Shown here piece after piece: positions 30,776 to 41,241 of a stretch of 54,305 nt of DNA (positions are counted from its first letter, which is position 1; each line of letters starts with the position of its first letter). Under the pieces are notes generated by a model, which ran no database searches, was not told the origin of the DNA, and worked only from the letters and a program-made list of their open reading frames with translations. A program made the position numbers and the translations under genes. The stretch lies in the NCBI GenBank assembly GCA_012719955.1, contig JAAXZI010000251.1, forward strand, positions 1 to 54,305, written 5' to 3'. The DNA comes from Phycisphaerae bacterium. GTDB lineage: Bacteria > Planctomycetota > Phycisphaerae > UBA1845 > PWPN01.

Positions 30776-32215
30776 CTACGCCAGGTCTGCTGAGAGCTGG
30801 TAGAGAATCTCGGTGATCTTCACGCCGCTGTCGCAGGCGTCGGTGCACTTGCCGCAATGACTGCATAGCTTGGCGGGGTCATATCCGGCCTGGGCGTAGA
30901 GCTCGGCCGCCAGTTCCCGCTCGTTGTACTGATGCAGGTAGGCGTGGTAGCGGATCATGTCTACCAGGGCGATATGCTCCGGGCAGTGCACGGCGCAGTT
31001 CCCGCACAAGTGGCAGGCCCCGGCCATGCCGGCCTTCACATAGGCTTTCAGCTCGCGCCGGGCTTCCGCGGAGAGCTGCACCGCCGGCAGGGCCAGGTCG
31101 CGCTGCATTTCCCGGTTGTCCTTCATGGCGGCAATGCAGGCGTGGATGACCCCGTCGGTGAGATGGAGCATGTACAGTTTCTTCTGCTCCCACTCGTTGT
31201 AATCGGCAATCTCGCCGGCCTTTTGCCGGAGCCTGTCCCTGCGGGCGCCTTCCAGCGGCTTGCCCTTCATGCCCGTCGTTTTCATCGCGATGATGCCCAC
31301 GTCCTGCTTGTGGAGGGCATCCAACTCTTCGCGCCAGTCGTCGAAGGTAATCGGGTTTACGCCCGGCATGATCAGGTCGATTTTCCAGGGGCCCCTGGCG
31401 TTGGCCTCGGCGGCGGCGGCGAGCACGGGTTTCTGGTGTTGATGGGTGCTGAAGCCGAAGTGCCGCACCTTGCCGGCCTTGTGCGCCTTCTCATAGGCCT
31501 CCCAGACTTCGATGCAGTCGAAGATCCACGGAATTTCGATGCCGTGTACGAAGTAGGCGTCCACGTGCTCGATGCCCATGCGCTGGAGCGATTCGTCCAG
31601 CCTCTGGAGATACAGCTCGGCCATGCGCTTGCCGGCAGGCCGCAGGTCGGGCTTTTTGCCGGTGGCCTTCTGGTGGGCGATGGCCGCCTCGTGGAAACGC
31701 AGCAGGTCGGCCCGCCCCTGCTTGTCGTCACCGTTTTCCAGGCGGTCGTAGGCCTCGGCCGGCAGGAAATCCTTGATCGCCTTCAGGTACAGCCGTCGCA
31801 CTTCGTCGTCGATCCGGGTGAACCCGGCGATGTTGGTGGCCTTGCTGGTGATCCACAGCTTGTCGCGGTGGTCGGCCAGAAATGGTTTGAGTGATTTCTC
31901 GTGATTGCCCTCGCCGTAGCCCCAGCCCGTGTCCCAGTAGTTGACGCCGCGGGCCAGCAGGCGGCGCCAGAGGTTTTCATCTCCCCCGAAGCCCTGGACG
32001 ATCCGGCTGCACAGGTAATTCGTCCGCCCCAGACGCTGATAGGCCATGGTGGGGACCCGGTTGCGGACAATAAGATCCTTTTCATTGATTGCGCCTGCCC
32101 CGGGGGTGGGCTCGGCCGCGGCGGTGGGGGCACTGCCCACGGCGGCGGCGCCGGTCAGGGTGGCGGTGGCCTTCAGGAAGTCGCGGCGATCCAGCTTACG
32201 GGGGTCGTGGGGCAT
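30776..32215 (-). CDS. Tat-exported aldo/keto reductase with C-terminal 4Fe-4S ferredoxin clusters
   Basis: A 479-residue protein. RRDFLKATATLTGAAAV near residues 10-26 is a twin-arginine export signal. The middle is an aldo/keto reductase barrel: NYWDTGWGYGEGNHEKSL holds the Asp and catalytic Tyr, TSKATN the Lys, and DAYFVHGIE the His. The C-terminus has CHLCGNCAVHCP and CSHCGKCTDACDSG; the first resembles a 4Fe-4S ferredoxin motif and the second is a variant. Iron-sulfur clusters imply electron transfer in the periplasm; substrate unknown. AAGGAGTC precedes the ATG. Confidence 0.93.
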   Translation of the reverse strand: MPHDPRKLDRRDFLKATATLTGAAAVGSAPTAAAEPTPGAGAINEKDLIVRNRVPTMAYQRLGRTNYLCSRIVQGFGGDENLWRRLLARGVNYWDTGWGYGEGNHEKSLKPFLADHRDKLWITSKATNIAGFTRIDDEVRRLYLKAIKDFLPAEAYDRLENGDDKQGRADLLRFHEAAIAHQKATGKKPDLRPAGKRMAELYLQRLDESLQRMGIEHVDAYFVHGIEIPWIFDCIEVWEAYEKAHKAGKVRHFGFSTHQHQKPVLAAAAEANARGPWKIDLIMPGVNPITFDDWREELDALHKQDVGIIAMKTTGMKGKPLEGARRDRLRQKAGEIADYNEWEQKKLYMLHLTDGVIHACIAAMKDNREMQRDLALPAVQLSAEARRELKAYVKAGMAGACHLCGNCAVHCPEHIALVDMIRYHAYLHQYNERELAAELYAQAGYDPAKLCSHCGKCTDACDSGVKITEILYQLSADLA

Positions 32216-32458
32216 GTATGACTCCTTGGCAAAAAGATGACCTGGATCCTGCGTGTCACAGTGAACGATACGTGCTTTGGCTGTGCGCAGGCCCGGCCCG
32301 AGCGGGAACGCAGTATATCCGCCGTCGTGTTAATGCGGCAAAAATTTCACCGGGGGCAGGTTCGTGCCCGCGCGATGGGAAGAGAGGCTCGATTCGTCGC
32401 CCGCGAGGGGGCAAAACCGCGCCTCGCCGGGCTTCTGGCTCGATCCGCACCGGGATGG

Positions 32459-33718
32459 TCAGGGCCGGCGGGCGGAGCTGTTTTCGTATTGTGCCGGGCG
32501 GGGGGCGGCGTTCAGCACGGCGAGCATGAATTCGGCGCGCCGGCTGATGGACGCTTTCTTCTCCAGGTCCATGATGTACTGGCGCTGGAGTTCATCGGAT
32601 CGCTCGTCCATGAGCTTGTCGATGATCTGGCTCTGGCTTTCCTCGAAGCTGGCCTGGTGGGCGGGGGTCTTTTTTCCGCACTTGACCAAAAAGACGGCCT
32701 CGGGAGTCTCGATGGGTTCGCTGATCTGGCCCTCCTCGAGCGTGAACAGTACTTCGGCCGGACGGGCGTAGCGCTGGGTCATGGCGCCGGGGCTGATCTC
32801 ACCGATGGTCCCGCCACGGGCGGCCTGCAAGCCCCGGGAATACTGGCGGGCCACGTCCGCGAAGGGTACGTCGCTTTCGAGTTCTTCCCGCGCCCGGCGA
32901 ATATGGGCCAGTGCCCGTTCGCGGGCGGCGGCAATCTGCTCAGAGGTGGCCTTCGAGAGCTCCATGCCCAGTTCCGCCTCCAGCGGGATCTCGATCAGGA
33001 ACATCTCCGCCCGGGGCGACGTGCTGAAGTCGGCCTTGTGGGCTTGGTAATAAGCCAGCAACTCGCTGCGCGTGGGGTTCTGGATCAGCGGCTTGAAGCG
33101 CTCGCGAAGATACTGCGAGACCATGAGCTGGCGTTTGGCCCGTTCCTTCATTTCCGCGGTGGTCAACCCGATGGTCTTGAGGTGGGCCTCGTAACGCGCC
33201 CGCACGCCCCCGAAGCGATTGTGGATGACGTCGCTGATGAGCTTGTCGGCTTCCCTGCTGAAGACCTCGTCGGCCTTATCCGGCAGGTTCTGCCGGGCTT
33301 CCTGGTAGATCATCACCCGGCTGATCTCGATGCCGATCTGCTCGGCCACGCGCCGGACCAGGTAATCGCGGTAGGCCTCCGGGGTGAGGCTCTGGGCCCG
33401 CCGGGCGAGATCGTCGTAGATGGGTTCGAGGATCTCGGGAACGGTCACCGCTTCGCCGTTGACAAAAAGGATGGGTATGCCCGCCGGCCCCTGGCCGAAC
33501 TGAAAGTCCGCCGGCTGGGTGGTGGATTCCGGCTGGGTGGCGGCCGGCGACCCGCGCTTCACGTCCGGGTGATAAACGGCCGAATGGGCGATCTTGTAAT
33601 CCGCCCGCTTGGGGCCGAAGTCGGGTTCCTTGCAGCCGGACAACCCACCGGCCATGGCCAGCGCGGCGATGGTGGTGATGAGCTTGCGGATATTCGTTCG
33701 CGCCAAGTGCCGGACCAT
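32459..33718 (-). CDS. PpiC/SurA-type peptidyl-prolyl isomerase lipoprotein
   Basis: A 419-residue protein. The N-terminus (KLITTIAALAMAGGLSGCKE) ends in a lipobox with Cys at about residue 29, so it is probably a lipoprotein. A long helical N-terminal chaperone region follows, then a parvulin domain with the family-like GTIGEISPGAM and ISEPIETPEAVFLVKCGKK. It would help fold exported proteins. I use ATG 33718, which has GGAG upstream and puts the signal at the N-terminus; the frame is open to 33769. It follows mfd on the same strand with a gap of 120 bases. Confidence 0.87.
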   Translation of the reverse strand: MVRHLARTNIRKLITTIAALAMAGGLSGCKEPDFGPKRADYKIAHSAVYHPDVKRGSPAATQPESTTQPADFQFGQGPAGIPILFVNGEAVTVPEILEPIYDDLARRAQSLTPEAYRDYLVRRVAEQIGIEISRVMIYQEARQNLPDKADEVFSREADKLISDVIHNRFGGVRARYEAHLKTIGLTTAEMKERAKRQLMVSQYLRERFKPLIQNPTRSELLAYYQAHKADFSTSPRAEMFLIEIPLEAELGMELSKATSEQIAAARERALAHIRRAREELESDVPFADVARQYSRGLQAARGGTIGEISPGAMTQRYARPAEVLFTLEEGQISEPIETPEAVFLVKCGKKTPAHQASFEESQSQIIDKLMDERSDELQRQYIMDLEKKASISRRAEFMLAVLNAAPRPAQYENSSARRP

Positions 33719-33838
33719 ATTCCCGCTCCGTTTGTCGCAGCGACCGACCAGGCGGGCCGCTACATCCATACTTGAATCGGGTGCGTATCTTACCTGCCCC
33801 CCAAGTTATCGGCCAGAGGCAGAAAATACTTCCAACCT

Positions 33839-36800
33839 TCAAGCCGCGCCGGATGCCTGCCCCACCGAGAGCATCTTCCGCAGGACGGCCAGCAGGGTGG
33901 TGGGCTCGAAGTAGGCCTCCGTGAGACGCAGGTGCACCGTGTGGGCGTCGGCCATGCGCGCCGAGCCGGGGCTGTTCATGAACATGGGCTCGACCAGCCG
34001 GAGGTCCTCGACCGAGAAGACCAGGTCCGGCTTCTGCTGGTTGATGGCCCGGATCTTAAGCGGCTGGCAGAGGATGCGCAGCTCCGCCAAATCCAGCAGC
34101 GTCTGCACCACCGGCGGGTAGGGGCCGAAGGCGTCGCGGATGTCCTTTTCGAGCTGTTCGAGTTCGGCCCGCGACCGGCAGCGGACCAGCCGGCGGTAGA
34201 TTTCCATCCGCTGGCGGTCGGACTCGATGTAGCTGCGCGGGATGTGGGCGGGGACGTCCAGCTCCAGGTGGACGGGCTTGAAGGTGTCCAGCGGCTCATT
34301 CTTCAGGCGTCGGACGGCCTGGTCAAGAAGCTGACAGTACAGCTCATAGCCGATGGCGGCGATGTGGCCGGACTGCTCGGGGCCGAGAATGTTGCCCGCG
34401 CCGCGAATCTCGAGGTCGCGCATGGCGATGCGGAAGCCCGCGCCCAGTTCGGAGTATTCCTCGATGGCCTTGAGCCGGCGGGCCGCCTGGTCGGTCAGCG
34501 TCTTGTTGCGGGACAGCAGCAGATAGCAGTAGGCGCGGTGCTTGTACCGGCCGACCCGTCCGCGGAGCTGGTGCAGTTCGGCAAGACCGAAGCGGTCCGC
34601 CCGGTCGATGAGGATGGTGTTGCAGTTGGGAATGTCCAGCCCCGATTCGATGATCGTGGTGCACACCAGCACGTCGGCCTCGTGGCGGAGGAAGCGGATC
34701 ATCACCTCTTCGAGCTCGTGCTCGCGCATCTGGCCGTGGCCGACGAGAATGCGGGCCTCGGGCACGAGGCGACGGATATTGTCGGCGAAGGTCTCAATGT
34801 CGCGCACAAAATTGTGTACGAAAAAGACCTGCCCGTCGCGGTTGAGTTCGCGGATGATCGCGTCGCGGATGAGGGCGTCGTCCCAGTTGGTCACGCGGGT
34901 CACGATACTGCGGCGGTCCAGGGGCGGGGTGGCCAAGGCGCTGATGTCGCGAATGCCCAGCATGGACATGTGCAACGTTCTGGGAATGGGGGTGGCGCTC
35001 ATGGTGAGCACGTCCACCGTCTCGCGGAAGCGCTTCAGCCGTTCCTTGTGCTCCACGCCGAAGCGCTGTTCTTCGTCGATGATCAGCAGGCCGAGATCCT
35101 TGAAAGCCACGTCCTTGCTGAGCAGCCGATGCGTGCCGATGAGAATGTCCACCTGGCCTTTGCGGGTCCGGGCGATGATGTCCTCCTGCTGCTTGTGGGT
35201 CTTAAACCGCGAGACCGACTCGACCGTGAAGGGATAGGCAGCCAGGCGTTCGCGGAAGGTGCGCTCGTGCTGTTCGGCCAGCACGGTGGTGGGCACCAGC
35301 ACGGCCACCTGCTTGCCGTATTCGACGGCCTTGAACGCGGCACGGATGGCCAGTTCGGTCTTGCCGTAGCCCACGTCGCCGCACAGCAGGCGGTCCATGG
35401 GCGCGGGACGGCGCATGTCCTTCTTGATCTCGGCGAGGGCGGAGAGCTGGTCCTCGGTCTCGGTGTAAATGAAACTGCCCTCGAATTCCCTCTGCCAGAT
35501 GGTATCGTCGGGATAGGCGATGCCCGGTCGGCTGGAACGCAGGGCCTGGACGCGCAGCAGGTCGCCGGCCAGGTCCTCGACGGCCTCTTTGACGCGTTCC
35601 TTGGTTTTGGCCCAGCGCGTGCCGCCCAGTTTCGAGAGCGGCGGGGCGGCGGCCCCCGAGCCGATGTACTTCTGCACCAGGTCGATCTGGCTGACCGGGA
35701 CGTACATCCGGGCGTTCTCGGCGAATTCGAGGGTGAGGTACTCCTCGCTCTTGGCCGAATTGGGCTTGGTCATCGTGCGCATGCCGATGAAGCGGGCAAT
35801 GCCGTGCACGACGTGGACCACGTAATCGCCGGCCTGCAGGTCCAGCCACGATTCGATGGGCCGGGCGGCGTGGGCCCGGCGGATCCGGCGGCGTTGAACG
35901 TAGCGATGGAAGACCTCATGGTGGCCAACCACGGCGAGCTGGCCCGCGGGCCAGTCGAAGCCCTTGTGCATCAGGCCGATGGTCGGCGTCAGCCGGGGCG
36001 GCAGGGGGCCCAGCGTTTGCGTCCAGAGCTCCACGAACCGCTCGCGCTCCGGCTCGTTATCGCAGTACAACACCACGTCGCGCTGGTCGGCCAGCAAAGC
36101 TAGTTCCTCCAGCGCCTGCGAGGTCCGGGTCTCAAAGCGGGTCAGGCTCTGCACGCCGAAGGTGAAGGCGTTCGCGTATTCCGGCGCGGCGAGGCTGTAC
36201 AGATGAAGCTGAACGAACTCCCGGGCTCGCTGGAACAGCCGATCCACCGGCATCATGCCGCGCGGACCGTTCAACCGGGTCCAGAAGGTCTTGCCGATCT
36301 CCTGGATCTCGATGGGTTCGGCGAAAGCGATCAGGGTGTCGGGGGGCAGATACGACAGGACGCTGGTGATCTTCGAGTCGATCGAGAGTCGCCCGGTCCG
36401 GGCGGCTCCCGGTCCGCGGCCCCTGGTTTTGGGCCCCGCGCCGTTGGCGCCCGGGGGGCGGCCGGCGATGCGGATGGACGGCAGGTCCTCTTCGGATCGC
36501 TGGGAGCTGACGTCAAAACGGCGGATGGATTCGATGGTGTCGCCGAAAAAGTCCAACCGGTAGGGCTCGACCTCGCCGGGAGGCCAGATGTCGAGGATCT
36601 CGCCTCGAAGGGCGAAGTCGCCGGGCGATTCGACTTGGTCGAGGCGGGCGTAGCCGTTCTCGACGAGCCACTCGACGATCGACTGCGGTTCGCGCTGCTG
36701 TCCGACCGCCAGCGAGAGCAGGCTCGCCTCGAGGACTTCGATGGCCGGCACGGCCTGCATGAGGGCCTGGACGGGAGCAACGATGATCAGGTCGGTTTCC

Positions 36801-37183
36801 GGGTCGCCCCGGCGTCGGCTGTCGTACAGGCGGGTGAGCAGGCGCATGCGTTCGGCGTGGATTTCGTCGCAGGCCGCGCCCTCGCCGGGGAGGGCCTCGA
36901 AAGCACTGAACAGTTCCGGTGACCGGCCGCAGAAGAGCTCCAGATCGTCCCGGGCTTCATCGGCCTGTTCGAGATGGGCGGTGACGTACAAAAGCGGGCG
37001 TTGAAGTTTCGCGGCGGCAGTGCCGGCCACGATGGGCGCGAAAGCTCCCCACAGCCCGTCCGCGCATACCACCCCCTCCAGACCCGGTGCCGACGGGGGT
37101 CTTGCAGGAGTGCCCATCGCGCGGATACGGGCCAGCATAGCGGCAAAAGTGCCGTCGCCGGCAATCCGTTGGGCGACATTCAT
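33839..37183 (-). CDS. mfd: Transcription-repair coupling factor Mfd
   Basis: A 1,114-residue DNA translocase that removes RNA polymerase stalled at lesions and recruits UvrA. The N-terminal UvrB-like region carries GDFALRGEILDIWPPGEVEPYR; the RNA polymerase-interaction domain has AGDYVVHVVHGIARFIGM; the motor has Walker A GDVGYGKTELAIRAAF (about residue 600), DEEQRFGVEHKERLK (about 704), TATPIPRTLHMSM-type motif III and IIESGLDIPNCNTI. A TRCF C-terminal domain follows. Length is normal. No clear ribosome-binding site precedes the ATG. Confidence 0.97.
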   Translation of the reverse strand: MNVAQRIAGDGTFAAMLARIRAMGTPARPPSAPGLEGVVCADGLWGAFAPIVAGTAAAKLQRPLLYVTAHLEQADEARDDLELFCGRSPELFSAFEALPGEGAACDEIHAERMRLLTRLYDSRRRGDPETDLIIVAPVQALMQAVPAIEVLEASLLSLAVGQQREPQSIVEWLVENGYARLDQVESPGDFALRGEILDIWPPGEVEPYRLDFFGDTIESIRRFDVSSQRSEEDLPSIRIAGRPPGANGAGPKTRGRGPGAARTGRLSIDSKITSVLSYLPPDTLIAFAEPIEIQEIGKTFWTRLNGPRGMMPVDRLFQRAREFVQLHLYSLAAPEYANAFTFGVQSLTRFETRTSQALEELALLADQRDVVLYCDNEPERERFVELWTQTLGPLPPRLTPTIGLMHKGFDWPAGQLAVVGHHEVFHRYVQRRRIRRAHAARPIESWLDLQAGDYVVHVVHGIARFIGMRTMTKPNSAKSEEYLTLEFAENARMYVPVSQIDLVQKYIGSGAAAPPLSKLGGTRWAKTKERVKEAVEDLAGDLLRVQALRSSRPGIAYPDDTIWQREFEGSFIYTETEDQLSALAEIKKDMRRPAPMDRLLCGDVGYGKTELAIRAAFKAVEYGKQVAVLVPTTVLAEQHERTFRERLAAYPFTVESVSRFKTHKQQEDIIARTRKGQVDILIGTHRLLSKDVAFKDLGLLIIDEEQRFGVEHKERLKRFRETVDVLTMSATPIPRTLHMSMLGIRDISALATPPLDRRSIVTRVTNWDDALIRDAIIRELNRDGQVFFVHNFVRDIETFADNIRRLVPEARILVGHGQMREHELEEVMIRFLRHEADVLVCTTIIESGLDIPNCNTILIDRADRFGLAELHQLRGRVGRYKHRAYCYLLLSRNKTLTDQAARRLKAIEEYSELGAGFRIAMRDLEIRGAGNILGPEQSGHIAAIGYELYCQLLDQAVRRLKNEPLDTFKPVHLELDVPAHIPRSYIESDRQRMEIYRRLVRCRSRAELEQLEKDIRDAFGPYPPVVQTLLDLAELRILCQPLKIRAINQQKPDLVFSVEDLRLVEPMFMNSPGSARMADAHTVHLRLTEAYFEPTTLLAVLRKMLSVGQASGAA

Positions 37184-37380
37184 GTTGGGAATATGGTAGG
37201 AGCGGCAGCCGGCCCGTGCCAGAGGCTCAACGGGCGGAGCGGGTCACTGGCTGGCACAATTCGCCGATTTCGGGTGAATCTCGCGCGCCGGGCGGAGCCT
37301 GAAACCTGTCCCCAAAGACTGCAGATCACGGCTCTTGTGCGTTGCCGGACGCAAGCGTCGTCGAGGCAGGAAGATGAGGC

Positions 37381-37420
37381 GTGGCACACGGCACCGCGCT
37401 TATGTGCGGTGCCGGGCCAC
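37381..37420. repeat. GC-rich hairpin in the mfd/beta-helix gap
   Basis: GGCACCGC (37390-37397) and GCGGTGCC pair around GCTTATGT, extended outwards by GTGGC and GCCAC with a small bulge. No T-run. The GTGGCACAC flank resembles that of the hairpin at 30183. Nothing else is seen in the 306-base gap. Confidence 0.65.
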
Positions 37421-37489
37421 GCCTGTGGCTGCCGAAAGATCTGAATCGCCCGCGCGTGGCCGCCCCGCTGCCGGCACGGGAGGCGACCC

Positions 37490-39361
37490 TTAGCGTTCGT
37501 ACGCCCCCATGTCCACCACCGGCGGAGTGCCCTGGATGCGGGGCCTGCCGTCCAGGTCGGTCGTGAGCGAAGCGGGGACTTCGCTGTTGTATCCGGCGCC
37601 AATGCACGGCGAGTCCGCCTGGAGGCGCAGGTTGCCGCTGGCCGGATCGACGAACAGCGGGTCCGCATCGATGTTGTCGTTTCGGGCCGCGAACAGGGCG
37701 AGGCCCTGCACATCACAGGCCATCATCTGGTTCAGCGAACTGGGCATACCCGCCAGGGAGATCTGCGCGCTTTCTATGGAACCGTTCACGTCCACGTTGC
37801 CCCACAGGATGCAGTTCTTCACGGACCAGACGGGATTGACTAGGCGCAGGCCGCCGCCGAAGCCCGTGGCGGTGTTGCCGCTCACGGTGCAATTGATCAG
37901 CGTCGCCGCCGCGCCGCTGAGCAGGGCTCCGGCCCCTGTGGTCGCCGTGTTGCGTTCGAAGAGGCAGCCCAGCAGGCTGACGTTGTCGGCGGAGGCATTG
38001 ATGCCGCCGCCTTGTCCGGCGTGGTTCTCCGAGAAAATGCAGTTGGTGGCCGTCAGGGGCGTGGTGGCCACGATACCGCCGCCTTGCCCGCTTCCGGCGG
38101 AGTTGTTTTCAATCGTGCAGTTGGTGAGCACCAGGCTGTCGGCCGCGTTCCTGAGCCCGGCCGCGTTCTGGGCGATGTTGCGGGCGATCAGGCAGTTGGT
38201 CAGGGTTGAATTGCCGCCGGATATCCAGATGCCGCCTGCGTCGAGGGCGACGTTGTCCAGGAAGTTACTGTCGCTGATCAGCGCGTTGGTGATGCGCAGC
38301 GTCAGCCCGCCGCCGGTGGATAGTGACTGGTTGAAGCGGAAAGTGCAGTTGGTCAGCACGGTTCCGGAACTGTTGGACAGGCTCGCTCCACCGCCCTCGC
38401 TGGTGGCGGAATTGTCGATGAACGAGCAGTTTCTGACGATGATGCTGGAGTTGACGACGGCAAGGCCGCCGCCGGGAGAGGTGGTCGCGTTTCCGCCGGA
38501 GATCGTAAATCCGTCGAGGATGGTCCCGGATCCCAGGCCCTCGGCCGTCACCACATGCTCGCTGTTGTCATCGCGGTTGCCAAAGTTGTTCCGGTCGTTG
38601 TTGTTAAGGTCTCCACTGAGGACCGTGGCATTGGCGGCGAGATCGCGCTGGGCGAAATGGGTCTCGGCGCCGGCGAATCCGCCATAGACGGCGACGTTGT
38701 CGACCAGCGCGAAGCTGGTCGTGCGCAGGCCTCCGGGGCCGGCCGGCTTGTAGACGCCCGCGGCGACCCAGATTTCGCGGATTCCGCTGCCCGGAACGCG
38801 GGCCGCGGCGAGGGCGTCCTGCAGATTGGTGAAGGCATCAAACCAGGTGGTTCCGTTGTTGGCCCCGGTGGCTCCCTGGCGGACGACCAGGACGCCGGGT
38901 GACAGTAGAGGGGCGGTAACCGTGATGGTCACGTCGGCGGAACCCGCCGTCCCTGCCGCGTCCGTGACTGTCAGACGCAGGACGATGATGCCTGGCAGGT
39001 CGCTGCTCACGGTGGCAATCGGACTGTTGGGATTGGTGATTGTCGCCGCGGGGCCGCTGATCTGCTGCCAGGAATAGGTGATGGGCGGAGTTCCTCCGCT
39101 GACGATCCCGGTCACGGTGCCTTGCTGGCCGAGCGTGAGGTTCAGGTCTCCGCTGGTGGTGATGGCCAAAGCCGTGGCCCCCGGGGGGCCATTGCCCGGA
39201 CCGCCTTGCTGATCGCCGTTGGCACCGTCAGGTGTTCCTCCCGTTCCGTCGGACTGGATGTCATCAGTTGTGTCGCCAGCCCCCTCATCCGCTGGGCAAC
39301 CCGCCTGCAGCATGAGCAGCAGTGCGATCCCCGTCGCGCACAACATGTTCCGCATTTGCAT
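37490..39361 (-). CDS. Secreted lipoprotein with PKD-like domain and right-handed beta-helix
   Basis: A 623-residue exported protein. The signal ends in a lipobox (MLQAGCPAD). A Gly/Asp/Thr-rich linker, a PKD/Ig-like domain (TLGQQGTVTGIVSGGTPPIT, PGIIVLRLTVTDAAGTA) and a long parallel beta-helix follow, with recurring NCxFxxNxAxxGGG-type coils (for example NCTIENNSAGSGQGGGI). It ends with a DPLFVDPASGNLRLQADSPC motif often found at the end of such helices. Function is probably adhesion or polysaccharide handling. AGGAG seven bases before the ATG at 39361 favours that start over 39376. Confidence 0.8.
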   Translation of the reverse strand: MQMRNMLCATGIALLLMLQAGCPADEGAGDTTDDIQSDGTGGTPDGANGDQQGGPGNGPPGATALAITTSGDLNLTLGQQGTVTGIVSGGTPPITYSWQQISGPAATITNPNSPIATVSSDLPGIIVLRLTVTDAAGTAGSADVTITVTAPLLSPGVLVVRQGATGANNGTTWFDAFTNLQDALAAARVPGSGIREIWVAAGVYKPAGPGGLRTTSFALVDNVAVYGGFAGAETHFAQRDLAANATVLSGDLNNNDRNNFGNRDDNSEHVVTAEGLGSGTILDGFTISGGNATTSPGGGLAVVNSSIIVRNCSFIDNSATSEGGGASLSNSSGTVLTNCTFRFNQSLSTGGGLTLRITNALISDSNFLDNVALDAGGIWISGGNSTLTNCLIARNIAQNAAGLRNAADSLVLTNCTIENNSAGSGQGGGIVATTPLTATNCIFSENHAGQGGGINASADNVSLLGCLFERNTATTGAGALLSGAAATLINCTVSGNTATGFGGGLRLVNPVWSVKNCILWGNVDVNGSIESAQISLAGMPSSLNQMMACDVQGLALFAARNDNIDADPLFVDPASGNLRLQADSPCIGAGYNSEVPASLTTDLDGRPRIQGTPPVVDMGAYER

Positions 39362-39376
39362 GAAGCGTCTCCTCAT

Positions 39377-39849
39377 GCCGCTCCCTCCGCGTGCGGCTCA
39401 TGCGTATCGTGTCCATTGAGAGGTTGAGGCAGGGACCCGTTCCCGCCGTTGGATGATTCTACCCCGTCAATAGGATCGCGGCTGGACCAGTTGAAAAACA
39501 CACATGCCAGGCACCGTGGATGATATTTAGGTGCTTAAAGCTTACATATTCCGACCTATTAGAAATTAATAAGTTTTAAATTGATTTTGGTGGTCCAGGG
39601 GCTAAGGTTTTTTTTAGGTTTGCGAAGCTGGGAGGCGGCGAGAGTAGAAGCTTGGCTGATTCTTCCTGGTCGGCATACCCCATTTGTACATGTCGTAAGT
39701 TTGTGCGTGCATCATCTGTGCAGGTCGGGCAATAAGGCGCCTTTCGGCGCGTCCAGGCGTTGATCCATGAGCAATGCCCACGAGCTACGGGTGTGCCGCT
39801 GTTGTCATGCGTCTGTTGTTTCGTTCAGTTTTCTCAAAGGAGGAATACG
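39377..39849. other. 473-base AT-rich gap
   Basis: The stretch 39480-39620 is markedly AT-richer than its surroundings (for example ATTAATAAGTTTTAAATTG) and has a run of eight T. No gene is seen. It ends in AAAGGAGGAATACG, the ribosome-binding site of the broken PEP-CTERM gene. The composition change may mark transferred DNA. Confidence 0.5.
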
Positions 39850-41001
39850 ATGCATCGAAGATGTGTTCATGGCGCGGTTCTTGGCGTTCTCGTGACCTCT
39901 TGTTTCGTGCTTGCTGACACTGCCGTATGGACTGGACGAGGAAGCGACGACCGGTGGGCTAACCCGGACAACTGGCTAAACGGAACGCTCCCAACTGAGA
40001 ATGATGATATCGTATTCGATCCAACGGTTCATCCTGAGCATTGGGGTGGGCAGTTGAATACTTCGGTAACCATTGACTCAACCGCCTGGGCGCACAACCT
40101 GAGTTTCTATCAATACGGCGAGCCCGAAATGCCCTTTGAGCGGATTCATATCAGGCAAGGTGCTGATTTCAGATTAAATGGGGAGTGGATAGATCAATCG
40201 ATGGGTGGTATTCCTCGATATACGTAATCAGGAGGAACGCACATTGTTGCCACGAGTTTCCACTACACATCCTACAACGGTCGTTTCTCGATGACCGACG
40301 GTTTTTTCCAGGCCCAGAGCATATGGTTGACCCCTGAAAGCGGAGAAGTCAGTATCACAGGTGGGCAGATCGATGCTGGAGTTTTGGATCTTACCGATTA
40401 TTACCTGATCCCAACCACACGCACCATTGGGGGAAGTGCCCAGATCACGGTTAGAACAAGTCTTATTGTGGCGGACGGCGTCAATTTTTCCTGCCCAGTA
40501 CACATGTTAGGCGCGGACTTCGTTCATCGGCCCGGGCACGAATGGTTGTTCCCGGACTTGAGGGGGCTTAACTTGATCTTTGAAGGCGGCTCAGGGGTCG
40601 TCAGTTCTATCGAGGCTTCGGGGTGGCCAGGGAACGAACTTTCTGTTATAGGCGCCATCACAGTTGGGGGGGGCGACATTGGGAGAGTCAGACTGGTAGA
40701 TAAATACTTGAATAACGAGTCGTCAGTTGGCGATGCCGTATCTGCGTCAGTTTTAAGCATAAGCCAGGCTTCAGTGCTTGAAACCAATGGCGTGTCGCTG
40801 TTTGTCGCAGGCGATGTGGCTGACTTATTGAATTCTTGGATTGCTGACGGCCGCATAATTGACACCACCTTGTCGGCCGGGCAATACCTCGAGGCAATAT
40901 ACGATTCGAATTCGGGGTGGACTGAGGTGGTCGCTGTTCCGGAGCCGACTGCGCTGACCTTATTGCTGATGGCACTGGCCTTATCCCCGAAGCGGCGATA
41001 G
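39850..41001 (+). pseudogene. PEP-CTERM sorted exoprotein gene interrupted by an in-frame stop
   Basis: Both halves lie in one frame: residues 1-125 begin with a signal peptide (AVLGVLVTSCFVLAD) and the repeat-like AVWTGRGSDDRWANPDNWL, then TAA at 40225-40227, then about 257 residues ending in VPEPTALTLLLMALALSPKRR. The end is a classic PEP-CTERM signal: VPEP, a membrane segment and basic residues, recognised by exosortase. The full product would be about 382 residues. GGAGGAATACG precedes the ATG. AGGAGG just after the stop precedes an ATT, but a separate second gene would lack a signal peptide. Codon use is AT-richer than neighbouring genes. Either a recent pseudogene or a sequence error. 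Confidence 0.75.
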
Positions 41002-41241
41002 AGGCCGGCATGCGGGGAAGAGGACGCCGGTCGAAACGAATCCCCGGCGCTCAACTCGGATAGCCCCCTGGACCCTATCAATTCTGCGCGTGCCAAGCCC
41101 ATGATTCATCGGGCCGAATCGACGCAGAACGCCTTGATTCCTTGGCTTATGGCCGTTATACAGGGTCCAATGACGGCGGGCCGGTGCGAACCGGCCGCCG
41201 CCGTTCCACCGAGCGGATTTCAATTGATGAGGAGCACTGCG

